A stretch of 45,815 nt of DNA, from contig JBNGIO010006178.1 in NCBI GenBank assembly GCA_049999805.1, positions 114,240 through 160,054 on the forward strand, written 5' to 3'. This DNA is from Folioceros fuciformis. Lineage: Eukaryota > Anthocerotophyta > Anthocerotopsida > Anthocerotales. A program made the position numbers and the translations under genes. Positions 31,209-42,811 of this stretch are shown here, piece by piece. Each line of letters starts with the position of its first letter. The first letter of the stretch is position 1. A model generated the notes under the pieces. The model had not been told where the DNA came from, did no database searches, and saw nothing but the letters and a program-made list of their open reading frames with translations.

Positions 31209-34200
31209 TTAGCTTGTAGCTAGGTGAGGCATTAACTTTTCGACATCACCTAACTCCAATTCATTGAATTCCTCCAAAAACTCGGATGGACCAATAAGTG
31301 CATATTCCGCCGTTGATACTTTTCGATTTCCAACCACAACGAAGGACCCCTGGACGCATCGAGAAATAATAACCACATCAACAAACTGGGACAGGAACAT
31401 CCACCGGTGTGGCGTTATTCGCACAATATGATTCCAAGAGATGGATTATGGTGAAGAGATGCTCACCAGTTCTGATCGACGGTGTTAACACTTTACAGGA
31501 CGAGTCCAGGGTATTTACACATTACCTGGACTCAGTCACCTCACATTTAATTTAGCTCCGTACACCTCACCCACCGCACTCTGGAGACAAGATCTTGTCA
31601 GCATGTTCAACATAGAACAATGTGAATATTTCCATCACCAGGAAACTACAGTAATACCTGCACAGCTGTTGCTGCTTGGTCATGAACAGCCTCCCATAAC
31701 TTACTTTTGCTAGCGAGCCTGCATCCACCAACAAGATTTCAGGTGATTGAATCAGACAGAAACGGCAAGCAAGGTACTGCGGGTCTTGAACCTTTTGACT
31801 AGTCGGAGCACAGTGTGCAATTCCTCCAAATCTTGCTGAGCTTGATCTTGTGAGTACTGCTTGACCCATTCTGAAAATAGGTCTAACAAGATCTCCGACT
31901 GCTCTGTGCCCTGTTCCCCTGAAGATTCGCAGGAAAGGTAGGAAACTAGTGACAGCAGGATGCCTGATAAACGGTTTTGACCTTCACGGTGTTGTGATGC
32001 AAGAAAACGTAGCATAGCTGAGCTCACAACAATGTCATCTTCGAATATAAGGACCCACTTAGGAGGTTGGCCATGCCACAATCCAATCATCGGACATGAA
32101 TTGGGGGACACGCACTTCACGGATTCTCTAGGTCCCTTCGCCTTTTCATCGACGTCGGTATTTTCTTGGTGATATTCGGTACACTTTAGATTACTCGTCT
32201 CAGGGTCCCTTAGAGGCGCTGGCGCTTGACGTGCAGGTAGTATTTCCATAAGCTCCTGTTTGACATCCTCTGGCAGCTCATTGAGAACATCTTTGTCCAC
32301 TTGTGTATATGACAATGGCACAAACTGACCACGGTCTTTTGAAGAGGCTATTTGAGCCCTTGTTCCCCTTTCAACATGCGGAAAATTCATGGGCCTTGAC
32401 ACAGACAAATTTCCTACAACCTTCATAGCAAGAGGTCAAGCCTTAGATTTGCAGCGAAGGATGCTTGTAAACTGGAATGAGGGACGTCTCCATACGAATA
32501 CCTGAGCGATTCTAGCGCCCTTGTGCTTTTCCGCTGCCTTCTTCCGACTTCTGGCTGTTCCACTTGATCTAACACGCCCACACATGGTGATAAGAAAATG
32601 TTTGTTCCTACTCAGTTTGCTAAGCGCTAGAATTATTGTGCTCATGCTAAGTTAACATCATCACCTTTTGACATTTGAAGCATCAGCTCTATGTACTGTG
32701 TCTGCGCCTTGAACAGATAGCCTTTTGTATTCAAATTCCAACTCGCGCCTTAGTGCCAAGGGTAGAGCTCCCATAACAGAATGATCCAACTGCAGCAGCA
32801 AGATCACAATGCCAAGAATGACAACAGGTTGATCATCACAAAGCTGAACCACAACAACGTTCAACACACTTTACCTGTGATGGCGGAGGCAAGGCCTCTA
32901 CTCTCCCAGTATCCTCTGCCCTCGCACTATTCCTCTGCAAGTTCTGATGACTTTCCTGAACCCTATGTTCAGCGCATACTGGAGGCTGCTCAGGAAGTCT
33001 CCTTACCAGGGCACCTCCAGAGTCCTTGGAACCTAATACTACTGCTGTGGTAGTAGTTACCTCCAGTCTTGACGAAGGAGAATTTGAAACGTAAGCATCA
33101 CAGGACATATCCTCTCTTCTAGAGAATGCTTTACTACTCGTCGATCCCAGCTCTTTGGTATAAGCTTCTTGGATCTCTGAAAGGATTTCTGGCGGTAGAC
33201 AGGCAAGAACTGTGCGATCAAGCTCTGATACCGGTGGTAAATTTAGCACCTTAATAGGCTCGTTGACCATTGGCATAAGTTCAATGTCTTCCTCGGCTAA
33301 TGCTGTTCCCTTCATCTTTGGGCTTCGATGCGGATGATTCACAATCGCGCTATGAGCATCCCCATTTGCTGTGTGTATACCTTCACTTCTGGTTTCCGAT
33401 GTATTGTGGGCTTGTAGCCATGACTTCAATACTTTCTGACCCTGACCTCCTGTATTCACAACCAGATGTGACGCCAAGATGTCCACAGAATGGGCCACAC
33501 TCTGCACTTGACATCCTTTAAACAAAATGACAAAGGGTTCACTCAGAGAGGGAATACTTTCACCTTTGGAAGGGTGTCCCGGCTTTCCTTGTTCCAACCT
33601 AGACACCTGAAGGCCTACTCCTCTCACATCACAAACATCTGCAGCCCATAGTTGATAAGAAATATTGAAAACAATGCCACACGCACTTGTCTGATGAAAA
33701 AATATAATACCAAGATTCAGAGATGCAAATAATTGTTGGCTAGCTCGGAGAAGTACGTCTGCACTATCTGTTGCTGAAGCCACCTGTGCAGAAAATAGAA
33801 AGTGGGAATTTGAAAGGCAGCCTCTCCAAACGTGCAGATCATAAGGGATCAGAAGATCTAACACTGTTAATATCAGTGGACCACGTACCGTGGCTGAGCG
33901 ACTCATGCTGTCACATATTCCACAACCCATAAACTTTGTAGGCTCCCCAACACCTTCCTTCCGCCGTTTGACCTACATTGCAGGCTGCTTGAGAGAGGGT
34001 TTCAAAGCTATACTGCATATCAGAACGACACAACATCAAATCAATCAAGCAGCATTCAAGTTAGTCCTTGTACCTTCAAGGTGAATGTGCGACCCAATGA
34101 ACCGGCCTTCTGTAAACGTTCAGACACTTCCTCACATAATGTAGTGAGAAACTGCTTGGCCTGCGCAGGTAGTCAGGCTTTAATAGCGGAGAATAGCATG

Positions 34201-37200
34201 AAACTGACAAACAAGAACCCAGAAGCTGCATCGAAAGTCAACATCATCGGCTGTAGGAAATAAATATCACAGGTCAGGAGCTGACATCTTGTTGGCAGGA
34301 GAATCTCACACCCCAATTCACCTCCGCTCCTATAGACTTCCGTTCCTGTCAGACATAAATCAAGAGGAATGAGTTACTCGCAACCAACTATGACAAATAG
34401 AATAATGTAAGCCAGCACCTGTGGTTGTTGAACTTGACGCTCATCTATGCCACGAGAATAGGACCACAGAGTGCTGCCGGTCTTTGCCCCAAGTTCCCTT
34501 TGCAGAGATTCCTATGACATCAAGTTTTCCACATAAGATTTCTCCTTCCAAGTTTTTGTGGAAGTGCAACTAAACCATCTTGCGTGGATGCAGAATGCTG
34601 CCATGTCAGACACCAATCGTGTAGATTTACCTTGGATGAGGCCTGCAGTTGACGACAGTTTGCAATACCCATTCCCTTCAACTTTTCTTCCAGAGCTCCC
34701 CCTACCCCAGGCAGGTCTCCCACAGGAAGGTTGGCCATGAACAGCTCAACCTGCATGATCGGGCACTGAGCATCGGGTGGGACAAAAACCGCCTTGCACC
34801 TATGGGAAACAAGCTGAACAGAGCTCTGCTGCAGTATACCTGATCAGGAAATATGCGATACTGCCCATTTGGTTTTGCTTTGGATGTTGCCAGCCGTGCC
34901 AGCAATTTGTTACCCCCAATACCGGCACTAGCTGGGCATTTAGTTGCTGAGAAAACCTCCTGCCTTATGGCAGCCGCAATGGCACCAGGATCACCCAAGC
35001 CAGTGACATCCAAGTATGCCTCGTCACAGCTGACAGCCTGCTATCACATTTCAACTTGTCACAAGGATCCGTTCACAGGTAACTAGGTTATAAAATGACA
35101 TATACAGCCACATTACCTGAATGTTATTAGAGTGTTGATGTAGTATGCGATAGAACTGCTCTGCAACCTGAAGCAAGTTCAGGATTCATGAGTATCAGTC
35201 ACAATAGTGAGGCTGGTCAAGCTGGGCCAGTATCAGGAAGGTCATGTTCTGCAGTCTTAAAACCTGCTCGTAACCTTCAAAATCGTAAGGCACAATTTCA
35301 AGATGTGGACATCTGGCTTTGGCAGTCTTCACAAACATTCCAGCTGCAATCCCTGTGAGACATTATCATTCATGAGAAAGCTGTTGGCTAGTAATGGCAG
35401 AAGGATAAGGCGCAGGGCCCTCACTCAAACTTTTTGCTAAGAATATCTAGATTTGCACAGACCAAAGGCCCGAGCAGGATAGTTTGCGGATGATATTTCA
35501 GCTGTCCCCTGAGCACTATCAGAATGACATACAGCCACGGGCTTTCCACTCAATTCAGGTCGATTTCGGATCACCACTGATACGAAGAAACAGTCCTGCA
35601 TTGGCAAGCAGGAATCACCGTAAGAAATGAAGACGGTGTAGTCATCAAGACTGCATGAGTTCTGGTAGCTGCCTGTACCATGTCAATGTGTACAATCGCG
35701 GAATTCGCCAATTGATGAGTAGAACTACTTGGCTCTTTCACTGCCTGATGCACTATATCCCCAAACAATTGCTTGTAGCGGTCTCGCCAAGTTCCAATGA
35801 AGTGAAGTCTTGAGAACTGCAGGCAAACATTAACACTGCTGTTGAAACAGGAACTCAGTACATTTCTATGACTACGTTGACATTCAGGACTGTCGATATC
35901 AAACTCATATGAAAGAATAAGACACTTGCCTTGTAATAATTCTGAACAAACTTGGGATCGCCCAAAGTTGAATGTGAACGGGGACCCCTGTGAGAGTTTT
36001 CTTTGGTTCCCAATCCATCATCTACAAGCTTCCTCTTTACCAAGTCTTCTGTGCTTTCAGCTGCAAGATTTGGTGCAGCACTGTCTTCCACAGAGGAGAT
36101 CCCCTTCTCTTCTTGAATGTCCATTTGAGGTGCACCACATGCCAGATAAGTTTTTCCCTCAAGCACATCCTTAGGCAGATGGTATTCCTCCTCCTCCTGA
36201 TCCTCCATAACATGCTGAATTTCTTCAATGTGCAAATCCATATCGTCTAGGAGTTCAAAACCCTCATCGTTATCAGGTTTATCAGTACTGTCACGGGGCT
36301 CGTCAGATCCTTCATGTGCTTCAGACACACGCAGGAGCTCCATATGACTGGAGTCTTTGAGGCCTTCACAGTTCTTAGAAGGGAGGAATGAAGTAGGGAG
36401 TGTCCGCTGATGAGGGTGCTGATATGCAATGCGCTCCAATTCATGACCAGCAACTAGAAACACAAAAATTATTTCAAACTTCCTCCATAGAGTTTGACAC
36501 AATGTAGCTGAGCGCTAACAAAAACTCGTTTTCAAACATGTGATGATCGGCTCTAGCATCATACAAACGTATGCAAGCACGTGATGGAGTCCCACTTACA
36601 AGGAAGGAGTTTCCCAGCCTTGATGCTGTCGAGTATCCAGCTGGGTTTCAAAATAGGCAGCCCTCTGCTCAGTAACCTACACGCGACCAGAGAAAAGCAC
36701 ATCAACTGGGTGAAAAAGGAAAGCAGATCGCTGCCCAACTAGTCCAGAATGCAGTCACCCACTTGGGATCCTTTATCTTGCTATCGGGCAGGGTGCTGCA
36801 GATGACATGAGTCACTCGTGACCTTGAAAAATAATTCTCAAACACTCCCCCATGTAGGAGCATAAGGTGCCGCAGTTCCTGACAAGAGCCCAAAACACGA
36901 TCATCGAAGCCCAGATGGACGACGAAATAACCAAAGTATTCTTACAAACGGCGAGAAGCAGAAAGCTGCCTGATGGGAAGGGATGGTGAATCCATCCACA
37001 TAAATCGAAACTCCCGCAAACAAGCTTCTGAAAGCACCCGAAGCTTGCCCGTTCGCAGGGCTCTGGAGAGAATGCCGGGCTGCCACAACAGAATTTGGGC
37101 CACTGCATGTCCAGACCAATGCCTGCATGAGAAAACACCTCTCCAGCATCCTCTGCGTTTCTTCACAAAATTCAACGCACCTTAACAAGCTGTTGCATGC

Positions 37201-37508
37201 GTCCACATCAAACTGCCCCCGTAGCTTCCGAATCTTCTCGGACATATATCTAACATCAATGACAGGAGTTAGCAAGTAGCAACAATTCTTCCAACATTTC
37301 TCCCCACAAATTCACCAGGACCGAAGCCGAACCTGTCAAAATCCCCAAACCCAATCTCATCATCCTTTCTGGGCTTGCGCTGGGCGGCGGTGGCAGCTCG
37401 GGAAGGTCCCCAAGCCATTCCTCCACCTTGTCTGGCCTTATGCGTAGCCTCATCCTCCTGCCCATGTTCGTCGTCCACCTTCCTCTTCCGTGACGCAGAA
37501 TTTGCCAT
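31209..37508 (-). CDS. REV1: DNA repair polymerase REV1 (Y-family, BRCT domain)
   Basis: Translesion polymerase that inserts dCMP opposite damaged or missing bases and recruits other bypass polymerases, in the nucleus. Twenty-four exons, in transcription order: 37508-37333, 37249-37181, 37102-36946, 36878-36763, 36676-36600, 36453-35930, 35816-35679, 35595-35463, 35352-35264, 35167-35117, 35037-34840, 34750-34631, 34511-34419, 34345-34286, 34160-34074, 33972-33889, 33783-33711, 33638-33564, 33515-32875, 32789-32665, 32568-32502, 32420-31792, 31718-31658, 31349-31209. They give 1327 aa with closed phases. Order: YMSEKIRKL; BRCT (GVSIYVDGFTIPS to PSWILDSI); catalytic HIDMDCFFVSV (Asp418) and SCDEAYLDV (Asp515, Glu516); fingers, little finger; two ubiquitin-binding motifs (ELDRTVLACLPPEI, LDHSVMGALPLALRREL); C-terminal helical domain ending KRLASKSKLWEAVHDQ. 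Intron 6 is GC-AG. Intron 3 has two possible donors. The last exon is tentative. Confidence 0.92.
35817..35929 (-). other. GC-AG intron (intron 6 of REV1)
   Basis: On the minus strand the donor is TACAAG|gcaagt and the acceptor is cctgcag|TTCTCA. It joins FVQNYYK to FSRLHFIGTW, the conserved REV1 junction before the polymerase domain. Confidence 0.88.
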
Positions 37509-38079
37509 ACTAAATCCCAGACACGAGAAATCCAACCATGCTAGTGCCCGACCCAAACGTTACCGTCCCCGAAGAATTTTGCAAATTCGAAAAATCAAAG
37601 TCTAGAATAACTGATGGTACATGTCCACTCCTGTTTCAGCACAGCCTTGTGGACATGCAGACCGAAACGTTGCCAAACAGGTTCCTCCAGACGGCAAGGC
37701 AACTGGAAAGCGTTTTCCTTCTCAAAGGCAGCCATTGAGTTCACGAGTCACAGAGTGTTCGAGCTGGGCGGCAAGGATATGAGCTGATCGCAGTGTACGA
37801 GCTCACCTCGATTACAGCATGGCCGGTGAGGCTGGAGATGGATTGCCGGTGAAATTTAGGTTTCCGTGACACATCCAGGTCTCATCCCCAGCTAGTAGCC
37901 TGCACGACGTTAGCCTGGGATTGGGTAAATTGCCAATTTAGAAGTCCTGATGTGCCCAGCTTTAGTGGCTACATGTTGCCGAGACCCAAGGGTTCTGGCA
38001 TAGTGTATTTGAACAGCGGATTGCAGAGAAATGTCACCAGAAGTCCTCTTGCTCCGAGAACGATTGAAAAGTTGGCGTC
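37509..38079. promoter_or_regulatory. Divergent promoter region between REV1 and the 206-aa gene
   Basis: This 571-bp stretch separates two outward-facing start codons. I see no coding sequence, and no specific promoter element could be named with confidence. Confidence 0.4.
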
Positions 38080-38700
38080 ATGGCGAAGAAGCGCAAACTG
38101 GAAGACGCAGACAGAACGGCTTGTCTGGAAGGAATAGTAGTCCGGAAGGATAGTAGACCTAAACAGGCCGTTGAAACGCCGTCCTTGGCCGACTCATCAA
38201 CGTTTGCTCCTGGTAATGAACATATATCAACTAGTTCGAGCCGGGGCTTGCCGGAGGCGGGACAAGAGCCGAGCCGTCGGCCACAGGCTTGTGAGCTGGA
38301 TGGAGCCAGTGATGAGCCGTATGGAAGACGGAAGAAGAAGGCTAAGGTGCATCAGGAACATGTCCATGAGGTGACAGAGGTGGACAGGGCGTGGGTCGAG
38401 TCCCTGTCAGGCCGCAGGCTCGACCTCATCATCGCCATCAAGAAGGTGGCGCTGCAGAGGTTTCGGACCTGCGGTGACGACGCTTACGCGGGTGTGCTGG
38501 GACCCAGAGCGTTGCGGTTGCTGGAGATTGTTTTGGAGGAGTTCATCAGCGACCAGCTGAGTGAGGTGGATGGAGCGGCACCCGCAGTCGAGGAACCAAG
38601 GGCAGGAGAGGATGGATGTGAGGAAGAGGTGCAGGGGCCTGAGCAGGAGACTGGCGAGGAGATGGAACCGAACTCCCGCGAGGACGAAGGGCCCAAGTGA
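38080..38700 (+). CDS. Uncharacterised charged, probably nuclear protein
   Basis: I do not recognise this protein. One uninterrupted exon of 206 aa starts MAKKRKLEDAD and contains a strong basic cluster (GRRKKKAKV, about residues 82-90), so nuclear import is plausible. The only part with fold-like character is about residues 97-157 (VDRAWVESLSGRRLDLIIAIKKVALQRF to LRLLEIVLEEFISDQL), which looks helical with regular hydrophobics. The last 45 residues are Glu/Gly/Pro-rich and disordered. Coding status is supported by a long frame with plausible composition and a start with an A three bases upstream region lacking frame continuity, but not by homology. It is divergent from REV1. Confidence 0.5.
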   Translation: MAKKRKLEDADRTACLEGIVVRKDSRPKQAVETPSLADSSTFAPGNEHISTSSSRGLPEAGQEPSRRPQACELDGASDEPYGRRKKKAKVHQEHVHEVTEVDRAWVESLSGRRLDLIIAIKKVALQRFRTCGDDAYAGVLGPRALRLLEIVLEEFISDQLSEVDGAAPAVEEPRAGEDGCEEEVQGPEQETGEEMEPNSREDEGPK

Positions 38701-39829
38701 CCTGGAGGGCCTCTTCGGCCGATTTGGTTGAACACTCTGTTATGCCAGCCTGAACAGGCTGACGGAGGGTAGCGCGGGTGGGTATGGCACTATTGCCGGC
38801 ACATGAATCGTGGCGGGTCTGCGCAAGGGTGTCGTAGCTGCAATATCTGGTTGCGGCTCTGTGGCGCAGTAGGCCATTAGCTGGCACAACCCCGGTGGTT
38901 GCTGGGAGAGGGGGTTTGTGACATGGAGTCCGGACATGCTTATGTGTGATCAGCTGTGCCGGACATTGGTCGAATGACTGTCAGCAGGAAGCGGGATCGG
39001 AATGGCACAGATCGTTTTGGATTCAGGAAAATGCCACGGAATCCTCAGTACAACTGGCCCCGTTGCGTCTGGGGACAGCTGCAAAGGCTTAGAGGGGCCC
39101 TGGAGAGCGATGTCGGAATTCCTGGCTTTGTTCTGTTGCTCTTTGCTTCATCATGGTGGAAGCATCCCATATACGTGGCTGCAGGAAACAACCAACACTT
39201 GAAGCCCATCTCCGCCGTGGGCCCTGTCGGTGGTCGCATGGTAAGTCGTGTAGCAGTGCATATCACTGAAGGGTCGCCATTGCTCATGTGTGACACCCTG
39301 ACTAAGGCGGTTGCCCCGGCATGCTTGGCAGATGCTGTCCGGAAGAGAAGAGATGTGAGCTCGCCATTTTCCGCTTCCCTCACCGCGGAAATTTTTTGCC
39401 TCGTTCGCCGGGGATCATCTGCCGGAAGATGACAGCAGGTACCCGTCCTACCGTACAGGGTGTTTGGGCTCGAAGGGCTTTACTGACATTGGGATGCCAT
39501 CCTCTTTTGGAAGGCTGATGTCCACCGGCATGGCTCGGGAACGTCAAAGATTTAAGAGAGTTGTAGGAAGGAGGTGCTGCTGGAGGTCCCTTCGAGATTT
39601 GGACTTCAGTTACCTTGTGGATGGCCCGGCTCCCTTCGTTTTGTCTACTACCACCTGACGAAAATACAAAATATATTTTAATACCCTGAATTTATTCTAA
39701 TACGTCAAATGGTATGCCATACTCGTCATAGTCAGGTCCGTCCGATGCACATCGAATCCGTAATGGTAACTGTCGCTTTTCACACTGGTAGACCCTCGAC
39801 TTTGTTCGCCCCTGTGGCATGTGGAATGA
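38701..39829. other. 1.1-kb region without a supported gene
   Basis: A 158-codon plus-strand frame (38956-39432) has no recognisable domain and no splice context. The 39660-39710 stretch is AT-rich. The end probably contains the promoter of the UIM/EF-hand gene. Confidence 0.4.
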
Positions 39830-41584
39830 ATGGAGCGGGAGGGCGAAGAGAAGCTCACAGAGTACGAGCTCCAGCGGCTGAAGCGGATACAGGAGAATAA
39901 TGCTGTGCTCACTGCCCTGGATTTGCACCCACCGAGCGGGCCGTCCTCGTCTTCTCCACCCGTGAAGAAGGGCAAGAATGCCGCTAAACGAGCGTTGCCG
40001 GGAGGCCCACCCAGGCGATCAGCCAGGCTGTGCACCGCGGACGGGGCCCGCAAGGTATTGAAGGATCTCAGTAGTAGCTCCGGTGACGATGAATCGCAAG
40101 AGTCGGACGGGGAGCCAGACCTGGTACCGCAGCGGGATGCTGAATACAGCCCGAGCGGCGACGAGCAGGATGAGGATGAGAGGGAGGAGGAGGAAGAAGA
40201 TGTAGGTGATGAGGAGGAGGAAGAGGTTGACGCCAACGTTAGACCGCAGGTAGTGGTTTGAGAGGCTTTTGGTTCTGGTCAGGTGGAGGTGGTCGGCTCC
40301 TGAACTGAAAGTCCACCCCTACCTTCCCCTGCAGAAGAGAAGACGTAATTCGGGAGCAAAAAAGGGAGGTGGTAAAACTGGGACAGCTCGTCGGCTATCC
40401 GGTGCTGCTAAGAAGCTGGGAGCAGTGAAAGATGCAGTGCCTAAGGTGAATTTCGCTGCGTATGTTCGATAAAATAGGATATCAAAATTTGAGTTTGCAG
40501 AGTTCGGAGTCTGCAGAGGGGTGGAGGGCGGTGGGGCAGTCGATGGTAGGGTGGCTAATGTACTGCTGCTGTACAAAGCGGAGTTGTTGAAGTCTTTCTC
40601 ACTGTTGTGGCTTGGTGCAGAGGAGACGGCGGTTGTCAGGAGGAAATATGCAAGAGGTCTCATCAAGAGGACCTTCTTCTGTTGCAACGTCGAGCCAGGT
40701 GACGGATGAGAGTGTGTTTGTGGATTCCGATGACGAGCTGCAAAAGGTGATTTCTCGTCACGTGATGTGGGGTACTGTTAACAGAAGTTGGTATGTCGCA
40801 CTTGCTTTCCAGTTCGGTTAGGGTAAGGATGGCTGAACTCTGGATGGGGCAATATAGAGGCTAAGGTGGATGTTGGTTTTGGCAGGCACTTGCCTTGTCA
40901 ATGGGAGAGACCATGTCTGAACTCAGCAAGGAATCAGCCGAGTCACTTCTGCCCAGTAGTAGCAGAAAAAGGGCCTCTCCACAAGATGGTCGGAAACCAA
41001 AGCAAAACAGGCAGATCAAGAAGGTAACGAAGTGGTGCACCTTGCTTTGATTTCATTCAATCTTTGTGCTTGGTCAGTCTTTTAAGTAAACCAGGGTTGC
41101 TGCCAGAAAAACGGAAATGATATCTTTTTAGGCGAGGACGAGGTCGTGAAGTACTTCTACGAACACTTTGATGGTAATTTTCATTTGCTCTAGAATGACT
41201 TTATGCTTATCCTGGTTGCGACTCCATAGCCGGACTCAAACCTCAATTGGATGTTGCAGACAGAATGACGGGGAACATCACCTTGGCAAGCTTGAAGCGA
41301 GCTGCTGAAGCGCATGATTTTACTTGGACAGATCAGGAGCTTGATGACATGATCAACCTCTTTAACAGTAATAAAGATAACAAGGTGGGCACCCTTTTCT
41401 GCCCCTGGTGCCCCAGTGGATGCATGTAGTGCGGTGGAGTCAGAGCCGCATGTTTTGTCTTTACACCTCTAATACGAAGCCTGTATTGCAGCTTAATCTT
41501 GAGGAATTCCGTAATATCACCATCAGATGCAATATGCTCCAGCCTGAGGGTGGTGATGCAGGAGGAAGTGATTCCGGGAAGTAG
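39830..41584 (+). CDS. UIM and EF-hand protein, probably nuclear
   Basis: Seven exons (39830-40249, 40335-40445, 40621-40746, 40886-41023, 41107-41173, 41260-41384, 41492-41584) give 359 aa with closed phases. The N-terminus has a YELQRLKRIQENNAVLTAL motif, of the YExxRxxxIxxN type seen in several plant chromatin proteins, and PPRRSARL. A long acidic tract (about 110-135) and basic RRRRN/RRRR clusters follow. Residues 212-228 (DSDDELQK then ALALSMGE) match a ubiquitin-interacting motif and are split by intron 3. The C-terminus is an EF-hand pair: a degenerate first loop near 288 and a second loop at 323-334 with Asn, Asn, Asp, Asn and the final Glu in calcium-binding positions. An upstream acceptor for exon 6 (after ccatag, 41227) would add 11 residues in frame. 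Role inferred only: it may link ubiquitin and calcium on chromatin. Confidence 0.8.
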
Positions 41585-42811
41585 GGAGTGTCCGCCTCCG
41601 CTAATCCCTCATGGATCTTCACTGCGGAGCGGTCAACACCCACGGCACGGCGTCTGTTGATGATTATTTGGGAAGGTGTTCACTGATGGTGCCAAGCACT
41701 GTCCGTGTCCAGCAGCACCTTCACTTTGGTGCAGCTGTCTGGTTGCGCTCCCTCACGGAGGGTGGGGCTTTGTGTTGAAACATGTGAGCGTAGTTCCCAG
41801 TGCCTGAGAGCCCTCGTGTTTACTTTTTGCTGTGGGTGGGCTGCGTCCCGAGGGTGGGCACCGTGGGTTTGTATCCCAAGGGAGGCAGCGGCCGGTTGTG
41901 GGCCGGGCAGGGACTGCTGCTGCACTCCGTCCTAAAAACCTTTAGCCCTCCGCCTCAGATTTGATGCTAGAAGCCTTGTATGTGCCATTGTGCAACGATG
42001 GTTACCGCGATAAAGCGCGGTGTGTTTCTCATTATCCTCTCCTAAAGCCTTGCTCTACATCTGTAGCTCCTTGGCAATGCCGCTGCTCCGGCGCGCGAGA
42101 ACGTTCGGCACATGTGCCATGTTCTGGCGGCCACTGTTCCCGGTGGGCTTGAGGCTCGCAAAAACATAATGTCCGTAGCTGTGCCCCAAGATGCCCACAC
42201 CGACATAGGCAAGGCTATGCACATCCCGAAGCCCAAGTGACGGTACACAAGCACCAGACAAAAGACACAACGAAATCCCAGAACGCGAAAAAAGATGCTC
42301 GAAGTAGGGCATCCGATGCACAGTGGCTTGCTCGACCGGGACCCCAATCCGACGACGCCAAGGAAGCTTGCTGAATCTCCGACCCAATTTCCACAAATCC
42401 AGAGCATCTTAACCCCCTGCTACAGCCACCTCCAAATTAGCCAGACTTGGCCAGACTTAGTGCACTGGGTCTCTCTCGTGAGGGCGAATGCGAAGACGAG
42501 CAAAGCGGCGGGACCTAAATTTGGCAAATCGAGGAAGGCGGAAGCTTCGAATGTTGGATCGATCCACGACTGGTCCGTGCAGACTCAGCCGAGCCGGGTC
42601 TGGTCGACTCCGTGTTTACTCCGTACCCGGATCAGTCGGCAGCGTGGTGCGGAGAAAGGCTCTCGGGGGCCTTTAAAAACTACTGCGCGTGCCTCCATCT
42701 GGCGAGCTCCCCCTTGGCCTAAGACCTTGTATCAGTCAAAAAAGCTTTTCTAAGCAGTTCTTTTGCTTGCCATGAAGGGATTCAGCATTTGCAGCCGGCC
42801 GATGTGCAGCG
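41585..42811. other. 1.2-kb region without a supported gene
   Basis: Several open frames over 100 codons overlap on both strands, but none has a domain or splice support. The end holds the PADRE-gene promoter. Confidence 0.45.

Noticed and set aside
31752-31791. Simple REV1 end at the stop at 31752
   Set aside because: Reading through gives KRFKTRSTLLAVSV and stops. Splicing at 31792 to 31718 instead restores KRLASKSKLWEAVHDQ, which fits the conserved C-terminal helix, so the spliced form is preferred.
38956-39432. 158-codon plus-strand open frame
   Set aside because: No domain and uneven composition; no neighbouring exons extend it.
42295-42753. 152-codon plus-strand frame and 113-121-codon minus-strand frames
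   Set aside because: Overlapping frames on both strands without conserved features; probably promoter-region DNA of the PADRE gene.
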